Of a stretch of 64,000 nucleotides of DNA, positions 1 to 9,987 are shown piece after piece. Position numbers and translations under genes: made by a program. Source of the DNA: Begonia masoniana. Lineage: Eukaryota > Streptophyta > Magnoliopsida > Cucurbitales > Begoniaceae. Under the pieces are notes generated by a model, which saw only the letters and a program-made list of their open reading frames with translations, did not search any database and was not told the DNA's origin. The stretch spans positions 16,960,324-17,024,323 of the forward strand of contig CM039509.1 in the NCBI GenBank assembly GCA_022432975.1, read 5' to 3'. Position 1 is the first letter of the stretch. Every line of letters begins with the position of its first letter.

Positions 1-2
1 AA

Positions 3-1280
3 GAACTACGTAAGTTGATTTTGGCAGAGGCTCACTCGTCTTCCTTTTCTGTACATCCTGGTAGCACCAAGATGTATCGAGACTTGAAGTTACTTTATTG
101 GTGGCCTAATATGAAGAGGGATGTCGCCAAGTATGTAGAGTCATGCTTGGTATGCCAGCAAGTTAAAGCAGAGCACCAACGACCAGGGGGTACCCTTCAG
201 CCTCTACCTATTCCCGAATGGAAGTGGGAAAACATTGCCATGGATTTTGTCGTAGGTTTACCTAAGACAACTAGAGGACATGACAGTATATGGGTTGTGA
301 TTGATAGGATGACAAAGTCAGCTCATTTCTTACCTGTTAAGACAACCTACACGATGGACCAACTTGCTAATCTTTATGTTCAAGAAATTATCAGATTGCA
401 TGGGATTCCCGTATCCATAGTTTCTGACCGTGACCCTAGATTCACCTCCCGATTCTGGAAAAGTTTACAAGGTACCTTAGACACAAAATTATCCTTCAGC
501 ACCGCCTTTCACCCGCAGACAGATTGACAATCCGAGAGGACCATTCAGATACTCGAGGATATGTTGAGAGCATGTGTGCTAGACTTTCAGACTACATGGA
601 GTAGACACCTACCTCTGATTGAGTTTTCTTACAACAACAGTTACCAGTCCACTATTGGTATGGCACCCTATGAAGCTTTGTATGGCAGGAAATGTAGGTC
701 ACCTTTGTACTGGGATGAGGTTGGCGAAGCAAAACTTTTAGGCCCCGAGATTTTACAACAGATGTCAGACAAGATTACGATTATTAGGAGGAGAATGTTA
801 ACTGCACAAAGCCGACAGAAGAGTTATGCGGACCAAAGAAGAAGAGATCTTGAATTTTCTGTTGGTGATGAAGTTTTCCTGAAGATTTCACCATTTCGAG
901 GAGTCTTAAGATTTGGTAAAAAGGGAAAGCTTAATCCACGATTTGTTGGACCATTCCCTGTCTTAGCAAGAATTGGCAGTACAGCCTATAGATTACTTTT
1001 GCCCCCATCTTTGGAAAAGGTTCACAATGTCTTTCATGTGTCTATGCTAAGGAAATGCATACGTGATCCGACTCAGGTTGTTGAACCGACAGAAATTGAA
1101 GTTGAGCCTAATTTAGTATATGAAGAGAAACCAATACAGATTTTGGAATATGCAGTCAAGACTCTGAGAAACAAAGAGATTCCATTGGTGAAAGTTTTAT
1201 GGACAAATCACGGCATTGAAGAAGCCACATGGGAAAGACAGCAGGAGATGCTGGACAAATATCCTAAGTTATTTGCTTGA
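3..1280 (+). pseudogene. pol: E1 pol 3' end: integrase plus chromodomain, one nonsense codon
   Basis: The reading frame is open from the window edge to TGA at 1278-1280, except for an in-frame TGA at 525-527. That stop falls in the integrase motif HPQTD-stop-QSER, where element A reads [10 protein letters not shown]. Visible in order: the zinc-binding HHCC region (HPGSTKMY, then CLVCQQ), the catalytic core ([19 protein letters not shown], then the Glu region LEDMLRACV after the stop), a [18 protein letters not shown] segment, and a tail ending [19 protein letters not shown] typical of the chromodomain of plant Del/Tekay-type chromoviruses. Integrase would insert the cDNA into the genome and the chromodomain would guide it to chromatin. 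One substitution (GGA to TGA) would explain the stop. I see no frameshift. Confidence 0.92.
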
Positions 1281-1282
1281 GC

Positions 1283-1302
1283 AATTTTCGAGGACGAAAA
1301 TT
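1283..1302 (+). other. Inverted repeat just 3' of pol
   Basis: AATTTTCGAGGACGAAAATT is an 8-bp inverted repeat around AGGA, immediately after the pol stop and just before the polypurine tract. The same structure, with changed but still paired bases, lies at this place in A, B, C and G. Confidence 0.7.
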
Positions 1303-1308
1303 TTGTTT

Positions 1309-1321
1309 AAGGATGGGTGGA
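1309..1321 (+). other. Polypurine tract of E1
   Basis: AAGGATGGGTGGA directly abuts the LTR start TGTAACACCC. This is the expected plus-strand priming site. Element A reads AAGGAGGGGTGGA at the same place. Confidence 0.85.
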
Positions 1322-1481
1322 TGTAACACCCGACATTTCGGTCAGGTGATTTTCTGACCATTTTCATTGTCACCCTCTTATTTAACCTTTATGATTTAAA
1401 TTTAATGTTAAGATAAAATTATTACAAGTTGAGTAAAACTAGGTTGGGTGGCAGTTTTGTAATTAAAATTTATGGGTTAGG

Positions 1482-1489
1482 TATAAATA
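1482..1489 (+). promoter_or_regulatory. TATA box of the E1 LTR
   Basis: TATAAATA lies about 160 bp inside the LTR, with a pyrimidine-rich leader downstream. The same box at the same offset occurs in both A LTRs, so this is the likely promoter. Confidence 0.65.
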
Positions 1490-3047
1490 GGAAATGGAAA
1501 CCTTAAACCTCATTTATTACCACTGTAGCCGACATTCCCTCTCGGCGATTCCTTCTCTCCCAAGCTTTTACTCTCGGCTATCAGAACCTCCCCTTGCCGA
1601 CGGCTGGTTTCAGCCTGCTTTTCTCTGCAATCTGCACCCGAGGTATGAAATGGACAATGTAGTCATTTATTAGTGATTAAAGCTCTGCTTTCAACTCGGC
1701 ATTTGAGTTCGGATTTCTAGCAGTGGCCGAGTTGTTTTAGACTCTTTTAAGTCTGAGAGTAGAAATGCCATCCCAAATCGATTCTGAACATTTTAAAGTA
1801 ACCAACTCGGATTTAATCAATGGTAAAACCTGTCCACCTAGTTTCGGATTTCAGACTGCAGTGTGTCAAACAGTGGAATCGGAATGACTTTAGCTGTTAG
1901 ATTCTAGGATGACCTTCGAGTAGAACTTTTAGGACTTTATTTTAACTACTGTAATGTGGAATGTTTTAGGTGAAGAAGTTGAAGAGAAAGTGATTCAAGT
2001 TGCTAAGGAATCCAGGTAAGTGAATGTACTAAGTTTCCGGCCAATAGGGCCCTACATCAAAGGATTATGTTACATTTAGTGAACGTTGTCAGCTATAAGT
2101 TCGATGAAATGTCGATGGATATGATTCTGGTATTCTGATATACTCCCCTGTCTTAGTTCGATGATTAAGTGCATTTATGTTATGCATCATGTTTTACTTC
2201 TCAAGCATATGAAAATGTTTTGAAATATGTTTTCCCATGAATAAGATAAGAAGATAAAACTTATGCAACGTGGTTAAGTGAGGGTTGGGGGTGGTTCGGC
2301 GCATGTCACAGTCCGCAGTAGGACATATGAATACGACCCGCAGTAGGGACCATGATCAAACTCACTGTCGAACCCCCTTTACCAGCACAAATCCTCTCTT
2401 AATCCACATAATGTAATGAAGAATACGAATGATGAATATGAGCATGTCCATGAATGATGATTATGATCAATGAATACGAGATACGATTATGAATTATGAT
2501 TAAGACTAAGTACACGAAAAGAAAAGACTCATGAGCATGTTTTTCTCCAAGTTATGCATTCATGAACTCATAATAGTTTGCATTCCTTACTAAGCCTTAG
2601 GCTTACAGTTACACCTTATGATGTAGATGAAGAAATATCAGGTGAGGATTTCAAGATTGATGAAAGTGTCTGAGTTCGGTTGCTGGAAGTGATCTGGGTG
2701 GAAAATCTGTGGCTGGATGGCGAACATGACTCTCTGGTTTAAGCTTTTAAGATTTTAATAATGTTTATGAACAAGGAAGTCTAAGTATGATGAGTTTACT
2801 TTCGAATATTGAGCTTTAAGTCTGTCTAATATGAGTACTGAGTCTGAAAATATTTGTGAAGATATAGAATGAGTTATTTTACCTAAGTCTTCCGCTGTGT
2901 GAGTTTGAATGAATTTATGGATTATTCCGATGAGTTTTGGCCATTAAGATTTAAGTTACGAGGTCTACGTTTATCTAGATAGAAGTTTGAGAAAACCAGG
3001 ATGTCTTCCGCTGAGGAATATTGGAGGGAATGAGTTTGTCTTTCGGC

Positions 3048-3239
3048 TGACGTCATCGGAAGAGGAAAAGTATTTGTCTTCTGGCTGACGTCATCGGTAG
3101 AAGAAATGTGATGGAAGTCGGGAGAGTTTGTCTTCCGGCTGACGTCATCGGAAGAGGAAAAGTATTTGTCTTCCGGCTGACGTCATCGGTAGAAGAATTG
3201 TGATGGAAGTCGGGTAGGTTTGTCTTCCGACTGACGTCA
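3048..3239 (+). repeat. Tandem TGACGTCA array in the E1 LTR
   Basis: TGACGTCA occurs at 3048, 3086, 3140, 3178 and 3232, each in a repeat beginning CTTCCGGC or a close variant. TGACGTCA is the perfect palindromic core bound by bZIP factors in plants. An enhancer role is inference. Confidence 0.8.
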
Positions 3240-3593
3240 CCGGTAGAGGAAGTGAGTTCTTTGTCGTTTACTGACCGGTAGAGGAAGTGAGTTTTAATTG
3301 ATCACACGGGTTGCACGTGACTGTCGGCAGATGCAAATATGTGTGCCTGCCGATAGATGTTTAATGAATCATGTGGGATGCACGTGCTGACCGGCAGATC
3401 AACTAGAAGCTCGTCGTTTAGTGATCGGCAGGAGTGAGAGTTATAATGGATATATTCAGTGAATTGAATGAGATGTTTTAAGTTATGTTAAGTCAAAAAA
3501 AAAAAATATAGATGAATAAATATGTGGACTATTATGATCAAGTTACGTCACGAGTTTAGTAACAAACCGAGTTTAAGGATTCGGGGCGTTACA

Positions 3594-4009
3594 GCTAGAG
3601 TAAGCACTAGAGAGTTAAATGCCTCGTCGTTAAAGTGCAGGATGCACTAAAGGATTTAACGACTCGTCGTTAAGGTGCTAGAGTAAGCACTAGAGAGTCA
3701 ACTGCCTCGTTGTTAAAGTGTAGGATGCACTAGAGGATTTAACAACTCGTCGTTAAGGTGCTAGAGTTTGCACTAGAGAGTTAAATGCCTCGTCGTTAAA
3801 GTGCAGGATGCACTAGAGGATTTAACGTCTCATCGTTAATGTGCTAGAGTATGCACTAGAGAGTTAAGTGCCTCGTCGTTAAAGTGCAGGATGCACTAGA
3901 GGATTTAACGACTCGTCTTTAACGTGCTAGAGCATGCCCTAGGATGTTGAACGCCTCGTCGTTAAAGTTCGAGTAGCACTAGAGGGTTTAACGTCTCGTC
4001 GTTAACGTG
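3594..4009 (+). repeat. 83-bp tandem repeat, about five copies
   Basis: Units starting GTGCTAGAG recur at 3675, 3758, 3841, 3924 and 4007 (GTGCATGAG), exactly 83 bp apart. A first unit is cut by E1 at 3593/3594. Each unit is itself a diverged dimer of about 41 bp (CTCGTCGTTAA repeated). The B LTRs hold a different, roughly 90-bp array at the corresponding place. Confidence 0.9.
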
Positions 4010-4739
4010 CATGAGTGAGTAAGAAAATAGCAGAGTGAGTAGCATTGGCATGTGTTAGGAGGCGGTGTGCGCATTGTGTTTGTTTACATTCGTGTTATTC
4101 ATTACTTGCTAAGCGTAAGCTTACGTGTGTGTGTGTGTATTCTGTGGTGTAGGTAACGACGCAGTTACAGGTGAGCTAAGCGAGTGAGCCAGGACTTAGG
4201 AGCAGTCGGAGACGCACGAGGCATACCGGTGCAGGCAGTTGTTGGGGTGCCTCGACCATGGTCTTCGGGGGATGTGGGGCTTTATATTTTGATAGTTTAT
4301 TTTAGATGTTTGTTTGTAGAAATGATGGGAATGCGTAACTAATTGTATTTGTTGTATATAGTCATAGTTAAGGGTGATGTGTCACTCTATATTGTGGACT
4401 TTCTTCACTTAGGGATGTTAGTATTTTAGTTTCCCTCTTTACTACTATTTGGTGATTTCATATGCTGGATAAGTTGAGTAGGAGTATTCTAGATTGGTTG
4501 GGATTTATTCGTTTGCAGGTACCTAGCATTTTGGAGGCTCCATTTTCAGGCGTTACTTTGTCAAAATTTTCGGGGAGGTCGCCGTGGTACCTAATGGTTA
4601 GGATAAAAGGAAATTAGTGAGTCTTGGCAGCTAGGTATGACATGAGAGAGAGCTTTGGGAGACTTAGCTTTAAATTCTGCTGTGTTAGTTTTATTTTAAA
4701 TTATGTTTTAGCGTGGGATTGGTTAGCAAAGTAGCGCAC
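3594..4739 (+). repeat. Truncated B-like LTR fragment
   Basis: From about 4080 this matches the second half of the B LTR: the GT run, GGTGTAGGTAACGACGC, CTCGACCATGGTCTTCGG, GGTACCTAGCATTTTGGAGG, ending AAAGTAGCGC. The last 25-30 bp of the LTR (the GGGTTCGGGGGCATTACA part) are missing. At about 4739 it joins a minus-strand RT fragment. The 5' part was cut off by E1. It is diverged from B itself, so it is an older relative. Confidence 0.8.
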
Positions 4740-5233
4740 TTGGCCGAATGAGCATTTACTCAAATTTCCAAACAATTTAGCATTACGAAGAGTTTGAAAA
4801 AGCCCGTGGTTGACATGTTGTGGGAGGTCGGAGCTGTACACCAAGATGTCATCAAAGTAAACGACAACAAATGTTCCTAGGAAATCCTTAAGAACATGGT
4901 GCATCAACCTCATGAAGGTTAATGGTGCATTTGTATGTCTGAATGACATAACCTTCAACTCTAACAATCCATACTTGGTCTTGAAGGCAGTTTTACATTC
5001 ATCACCCTTTTTCATACGAATTTTGTGATAACCACTCTTCAGATCTACTTTGGAAAAATTAGAGGCTTCACTAAGCTCGTCCAACATATCCTAAAGGCTA
5101 GGAATAGGAAATCGGTACTTGATAGTAATTTGATTTGTAGCTCTACTATTGACGCACATCCTCATTATGCCATCCTTCTTGGGTACCAATAATGTAGGCA
5201 CAGCATAAGGACTCATCAATTCTCTAATGTATC
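4740..5233 (-). pseudogene. pol: F1 reverse transcriptase, palm part, truncated
   Basis: Read on the minus strand from 5228, this is an RT core of a Gypsy lineage different from [21 protein letters not shown], then LDELSEASNFSKVDLKSGYH, and the catalytic box YFDDILVYS, ending in KCSFGQV at the junction with the B-like LTR. A stop interrupts it near 5090, just before MLDELSEAS. The YFDDILVYS form, against FIDDILIYS in A and C, suggests a CRM/Reina-like chromovirus, but I cannot settle the clade. RNase H and integrase are absent. The N-terminal part of this RT continues at 6774-6891, separated by a solo LTR. Confidence 0.85.
5229..5233. repeat. TSD GTATC, left copy
   Basis: GTATC precedes the F-family solo LTR and recurs at 6769-6773. 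Removing the LTR and one copy restores continuity of the RT region. Confidence 0.85.
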
Positions 5234-6768
5234 ATACACAGGTGGCCCTTAGAAAAAGGGCCATGTAACCAACGAAAATAAACAAAGTGCTCGGTGTGTG
5301 AGAAGTGACAAAAATCGAGGAGAAAGTGAAACCAAATGAAAAGAAAATGCAATGCAATAATGGAGATCGGGTGCATGATGAAGGCTGAATATCACATGTG
5401 GTGGAAGTGTATGAAATGTACTAAAATAAAATAGAACAAAGGGGAAGGTGAGTTAGTGTGTGAAATTGGTGGAGAAGATGAAGAATGATGGAGAAGAAAA
5501 TGCAATAAAAGAAAGTGAGGTGCGTGATGAGTGATGGCCGAAACTTAGAGGTGAATATGTGTGTGCAAATGTGAAGAAGATAAAAATACCTTTGGCAAAC
5601 CCGAGAGCTATCTTACTGTGCTCTTGGGTGCACGTTTCCTAAAGGAAAACGACCACCGTAGGCCTAGGTTTTCTTCCTCAAAACCTTAACTCTCAAGAGA
5701 GAAAATGTGAGGGAATGAGTAAGAGTTCACCTAGCAACCTGAGGGCTAGGGAAACAATGGAGGGCCTCTCCACTCCATAGAAATCGAGGAACACCCAAAA
5801 GGGCCTTCTAACACTTAGGTTAGGAAAAGGATAATTCTCATAAAATGGCAAAAGTTCTCTTACAAACACCAATGCAATGCTTAAATAGAAAATACTAGCG
5901 TGGACGATAAGGGTTTGGCAATTGGAAGGATGAAATTTGGAGCCTTGGACTAAAAGGCAATCGATGGCCGAGGATGAAGCAATCTGTGTGTGCAAGCCAA
6001 GGGTGGAGATGCAATCTGGCGCACACTGATCGACGTTGCTGGTGCGGTATCCGGGCTCGCCATCTGACACCTCACGTTGCTACTCGCGCGCCTCATCAAC
6101 GGCGCTGGAGTTCAATCTCGTGCCCCCCATCCAGCAGCCACGCTGGCGATCCGGTGCGTGCATTCAATGGCGTCAGACGCTGCTGCCCGTGTGCCTACCT
6201 GCTGCTGCACGCACCTGCTCGGAGCTAGGCAGCTGCCCGCACGCGCCTAATCTTCAACTCCATGCAATCCAAACCATATGCTTGATCAAAGGTGGAGATT
6301 TTGCCAAATCTTTGATTCATGTTGACACAAACAATTGTACCTGCAAAATCCATACCTTAATGTTGGACTCTCCTTTGGGCCAAGACTTCCTTTGAGTCCA
6401 ATTTGTTGAGCAGAAAATTCACAAGTGTTGAAAGGCTCCTTTACTTGGGTGGCAAAGTCTTCAACCCATCATCCACCATCATACATCTAATCCTAACCAA
6501 CAATCTAATGCATGATGCACTTATAATTAATTCATACAAAAAGGCTAGAGTATACCAAATAAGTTCAAAACAAAATTACAATATTTCATGGGCCGGGAAA
6601 AAAATTCCCATGGGCCAAAAAGGTAATCTTCCAAGCTCTCCAAGTGAAGTGAGGTCCTCTACAAGATCAACTACTGCAAGAAAAGGAAAAGCAAATTCAT
6701 TAGTAAACATGTTAAGTAGATTTTGGGCCTTGGACTGTGATCTAGTTTTGGGCCTCCTTAGCATGTCA
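5234..6768 (-). repeat. Solo LTR of the F family (1535 bp) inside F1 RT
   Basis: On the minus strand it starts TGACATGCTAAGG (6768) and ends near GGCCACCTGTGTAT (5234), where F1's own LTR ends CCCCGTGTCA. It aligns with F1's split LTR (17784-18835 plus 21605-22071), for example the shared text around AACCCATCATCCACCA. No internal region is present and a 5-bp TSD flanks it, so it is a solo LTR. A GC-rich segment at 6000-6250 gives several spurious open frames. The terminal dinucleotide at 5234 is mutated. Confidence 0.88.
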
Positions 6769-6773
6769 GTATC
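6769..6773. repeat. TSD GTATC, right copy
   Basis: Second copy of the duplication flanking the solo LTR. Confidence 0.85.
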
Positions 6774-7580
6774 CTTTTCCTAATAGCTCTTGGATTTGTT
6801 CTTGTAATTTCTTGGCCTCTTCTGATCTCATCCTATAGGCCGATCTATTCGGTAACATGGCTCTGGGCTGGAGGTTGATTTGATATTCTATTCATCGAAT
6901 TAGTGGTAAGCTAGGTCGCAATTCCTCAGGGAAGACGTCTTGATAAGATTTAAGTAAATTTTTGACCGATGGGGGTATTTTTCCAAGTTCCATAATGAGG
7001 TCCCTAAAGAGAACTAAGATCAATGCCTCTACTTTGGTGACAACAGCTCTTAATCCACGTTTTGATAAGAAAAGATTTTCTTTTATCTTCTCTTCATTCC
7101 TCACTGCATCGTCACGTGCCACTTGCTCGATGGTCATGGGTAATAAATTGATTGTTCTACCACCAAATTTTAAGTTATAATTATTGAGGAAACCGTCATG
7201 GTGCACCCTTCGATTATATAAACAAAGTCGTCCTAACAGAAGATGACTGGCATTCATCGGAACGACATTGCAAAGAACCGAATCTTTATATTTACCAATG
7301 GTGAAATTTATGGTTACTTGCTTGGTCACTTTAATGTCATCTCTATCGTCTAACCATCTCAATTTATAAGGTTTAGGGTGGCTAGTTGTTTCTAATCCAA
7401 GTTTACTTACCATAACTTGGGAACCTACGTTGACACAAATTCCACCGAATAATCGAGCAAACTTTATCCTTGACTGCACAAGGACTTCAAAAAAATTCTC
7501 TCGTTGACAGTCCTCCTTCATGTTCATAGAAATCAAGGCCCGTCTAATAACCATTAGAAGGGGTCCTTCTTGAGCCATGC
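6774..7580 (-). pseudogene. pol: F1 protease and start of RT
   Basis: The minus-strand frame (7578 to 6892) carries the segment downstream of gag: RRALIS..CQREN, then KLGLETTSHPKPYKLRWLDDRDD, FTIGKYKDSVLCNVVPM, and a long linker to QDVFPEEL. After a stop at 6889-6891 the same region reads into the RT N-terminus (PNRSAYRM, EEAKKLQEQIQELL). In F2 the protease active site reads LIIDGGSC. Here several bases are missing around 7440-7470, so the catalytic Asp is gone and the frame is shifted locally. The product would cleave Gag-Pol; this copy cannot. Element G interrupts it on the right at 7581. Confidence 0.85.
7576..7580. repeat. TSD CATGC of G, left copy
   Basis: CATGC before the G 5' LTR is repeated at 15890-15894 after the 3' LTR. 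Both flanks are F1 sequence and rejoin in gag/protease order. Confidence 0.9.
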
Positions 7581-9682
7581 TGTAACACCCAATGACATTT
7601 TCGTAAATAAAGCCAATTAAGCTGTTTCACGAACGGAAAGTTCTATTGGAACTCTATGAATGAATTAGAGTCTCTAAAGCAATAAGGAAATTTTTAGAGA
7701 CGTAACGATGGTTTTATGAGTTTTGACATTTCTCATAATATAAGAATATTTTAGAAAATATAGCGAACGAGATCCGTTTTGTATACGAAAAGTTTTAATA
7801 GGACCCATATGATTAATATGAATTTTAGGAGAAGCATGGAGATTTCGGGATCCAAATCGAAAGAGTAACGCTCAGGTTTCCGTTTTTAACCCTATAGGGG
7901 TTTAATTCGTAAAAATAGTAAATTATGTCTGTTTTACGAACGGTGAGTTTTATTGGAGCCCTAAGAGTAAATCAGAATTATCGGTGAAATAAGAAAGTTT
8001 GGAGAAACCGGACCGATAGACAATTAACGAAACAAATGGGAAATCAAATGGAGGGGCAAACTTGTAATTTGACAAGTCAAATTATATTAAAACACAAAAA
8101 CCCTCTTTCTCCCACACTTCACGTTTTCTCTCCCTCTCCTTTCTCTCCAACGACGATATTTCCCCCTCCCCTCCACGGCATTTCATAACGTTTCTTCGTC
8201 GTTCTTCCTCTGATCTTCAAGTTTCCTTCTCCTAGCGGTATCCTAGGTAAGAGTCTATAGTTTTGGAGCTTTAGTTCTCAATTTTTAGGTTGTTTAATGA
8301 TTAGGATTTCGTTAGGTTTCGTTGAAAATAGTTGGGTTTTGTTAAAAAAAGGTTTGTTATGGTGGTATTGACGATTATTGAAAGTTATTGGATAATAAAT
8401 TGGGTGTATTCAATGTTTAGGTTGAAAAAATCAGAAATTTGGAGCTTGGAAACCTCCATTAATGGAGGTTGGTTAGTGGTGAGCATAAATTGCTCGATGA
8501 AATGCCTGAGAGAGGTTTATTAGAATTTTAGGAAATTTCCTTTAGTTAGAAGTTTCATTAGTTTACGAAATTTCATTGTTTAGACCCTTTTTTAACAAAG
8601 AACATTGTGGATTGGCTTAGGTGAACGCATCTCACGGACAGAGCTCGGTGCGCTAAGGACGACAGGTAAGTTCTCATGACTTACTGTAGCCGATTGGCCT
8701 ACACCATAAGTCGGAATTTGTGTCGAGGATTGTTTGGTGCTGTACTTGTTTAATTGCTTTGGTTGGGTAGTTAGGATTCTATTGTTTTTATAGGTTAAGT
8801 ATTGTTATGTTTTGATGGTATTGGTATCGTTTTGATAGTATTCACGTTATGTATGTTTATATTACGTATTGAACTGTTCATGCATCATAGTTTTAAAAAT
8901 GCCATGAAAAACGAATTTACGCATTGATTTCAAAGAAATGGTATTGCATGCATGTGGCAAGTAAAGTATCATAGTAAACAATGCATGGAGGTTATTCGGG
9001 GAGAGGTACGGACCTGGCGTTCCATGGTGAGCTGGTCTCCCTCCTTTCAGATGGTGTGGGCTATCTACCTGCTTGAATGAGCCATATCCATCTGACTGAG
9101 AAAGGCCGCGACAACCAAGACTGACACGTACTGAAATGAAACGACATGGACGGTTTTCATAGCATTGAACATACATGATCTCGCATAGACATTTATGTAG
9201 AATTTACTGAGATTTTTAAGTACAAAGAAAAACCAGAACCTTTTTTGGGGTCGACCACTATTATGAAGTGTCGACCGAAAGCTCTGGGGGTCGACCAAGA
9301 TGCTTTTTATAGTGTTAAACTTGAAATTTTGGTTAATTTTATTTTGTAACGAGTCTTCCACGCACAGTAGTCTTCCGCCGAATGAGGTTAATTGTCTCTA
9401 AACAAGTGAGATTAAAGGATTGAAACCTTGGACGAGTCATTTTGGGTACGTTTAAGTTAGATCCTAAATGTCGATAGAAATGGATTGAACGCCTGAGTCC
9501 GTTCTCTAACGAGCGAAATGGAAGAAAACGAATAGACAAATGATGAACAAATGAAAAATCCAATGAAAGAAAAATGATAAAGATTTAAGTGAGAACGGGC
9601 GAGGGTAGTATGCACGTATGTATGTAAGCACGCACGATACAGGTCGTGGCGGCACCGACACAGGGTCAGGGTCGTCCGAACA
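7581..9682 (+). repeat. G 5' LTR (2102 bp, internally deleted)
   Basis: Starts TGTAACACCCAATGAC and ends near GTCGTCCGAACA. It has a CT-rich leader around 8100-8230, donor-like CTAGGTAAGAG near 8245 and ACAGGTAAGTTC near 8662. The palindrome CCTCCATTAATGGAGG is at 8453-8468, followed by a GAGC/GCTC stem at 8481-8495. Compared with the 3' LTR it lacks about 702 bp after GAGATTTTT near 9216. It keeps only two or three GTCGAC motifs (9250-9300). Confidence 0.9.
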
Positions 9683-9684
9683 GT

Positions 9685-9696
9685 TGGTATCAGAGC
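9685..9696 (+). other. G primer-binding site
   Basis: TGGTATCAGAGC, a perfect 12-nt complement of the usual plant initiator tRNA-Met 3' end, two bases after the LTR. Confidence 0.92.
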
Positions 9697-9768
9697 TCCC
9701 AGGTTTTAAAATTGGTTCTGTAGACTGCTCGACTGCGCAATCCACTACACAGACATGCTTCTTCAACT

Positions 9769-9831
9769 GTAAGTACGTTATATGCTTTCTTTGTTTTCAT
9801 TTCTTAGAATTGTTGTCTTTAATTGTTATAG
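9769..9831 (+). other. Putative 63-nt leader intron in G
   Basis: CAACT|GTAAGT at 9769 and TTATAG at 9831 bracket a T-rich stretch. The gag ATG follows at 9841. A and D have GT...AG pairs of the same spacing before gag. 61-63 nt is near the lower limit for plant introns, so function is uncertain. Confidence 0.4.
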
Positions 9832-9840
9832 GTTAGCAAA

Positions 9841-9987
9841 ATGGTGCAGAAAGGAAATGATAGAGACATGAGAGACGATACGATAGACCAGCTAAGAGAC
9901 TTCATTGCCCAACAAACTCAACATCTAGACCGACAAGCGCAACATATAGATAGACAATCTCGCCAGCTTGAATCATTGATAAACTGA
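9841..9987 (+). pseudogene. gag: G gag N-terminal remnant (48 codons)
   Basis: A short frame from ATG 9841 to TGA 9985-9987. It includes DTIDQLRDFIAQQTQH and a Gln/Arg-rich helix (DRQAQHIDRQSRQLESL). The same N-terminal signature precedes the capsid region in element C (minus strand, about 49690-49770). No capsid, zinc knuckle or pol motif follows. It is an evolutionary remnant, possibly still translated as a short peptide. Confidence 0.65.

Larger units (their letters stand above)
1..3593 (+). mobile_element. E1: 3' part of a Ty3/Gypsy chromodomain retrotransposon
   Basis: The window opens inside the integrase of a plus-strand Gypsy element. It continues through the chromodomain-like tail, a polypurine tract and one LTR ending TTACA at 3593. 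The protein and LTR are close to element A (52442-62118), so both belong to one family. The 5' LTR, gag, protease and RT lie left of the window. The LTR is followed by GCTAG (3594-3598), the likely right-hand TSD, which falls in an 83-bp tandem repeat of a B-like LTR. So E1 inserted into that LTR. Confidence 0.93.
1322..3593 (+). repeat. E1 3' LTR (2272 bp)
   Basis: The LTR runs from TGTAACACCC to GGGGCGTTACA. A TATA box (1482-1489) lies about 160 bp from the LTR start, followed by a CT-rich leader around 1530-1620. Splice-donor-like AGGTAAGT occurs near 2012. A conserved block around 2588-2645 (TTACTAAGC ... TTATGATGTAGATGA) is shared with the other families. Five copies of the palindrome TGACGTCA occur between 3048 and 3239, spaced roughly 38-54 bp. 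A short A run lies near 3497. No protein-coding potential is seen. Confidence 0.92.

Noticed and set aside
3594..4009. CRISPR-like array
   Set aside because: The spacing is regular but there are no unique spacers; the whole 83-bp unit repeats, in plant DNA.
5974..6395. Overlapping open frames that might be a host gene
   Set aside because: They fall in the GC-rich part of the F solo LTR, and the equivalent region in F1's LTR does not keep the frame.
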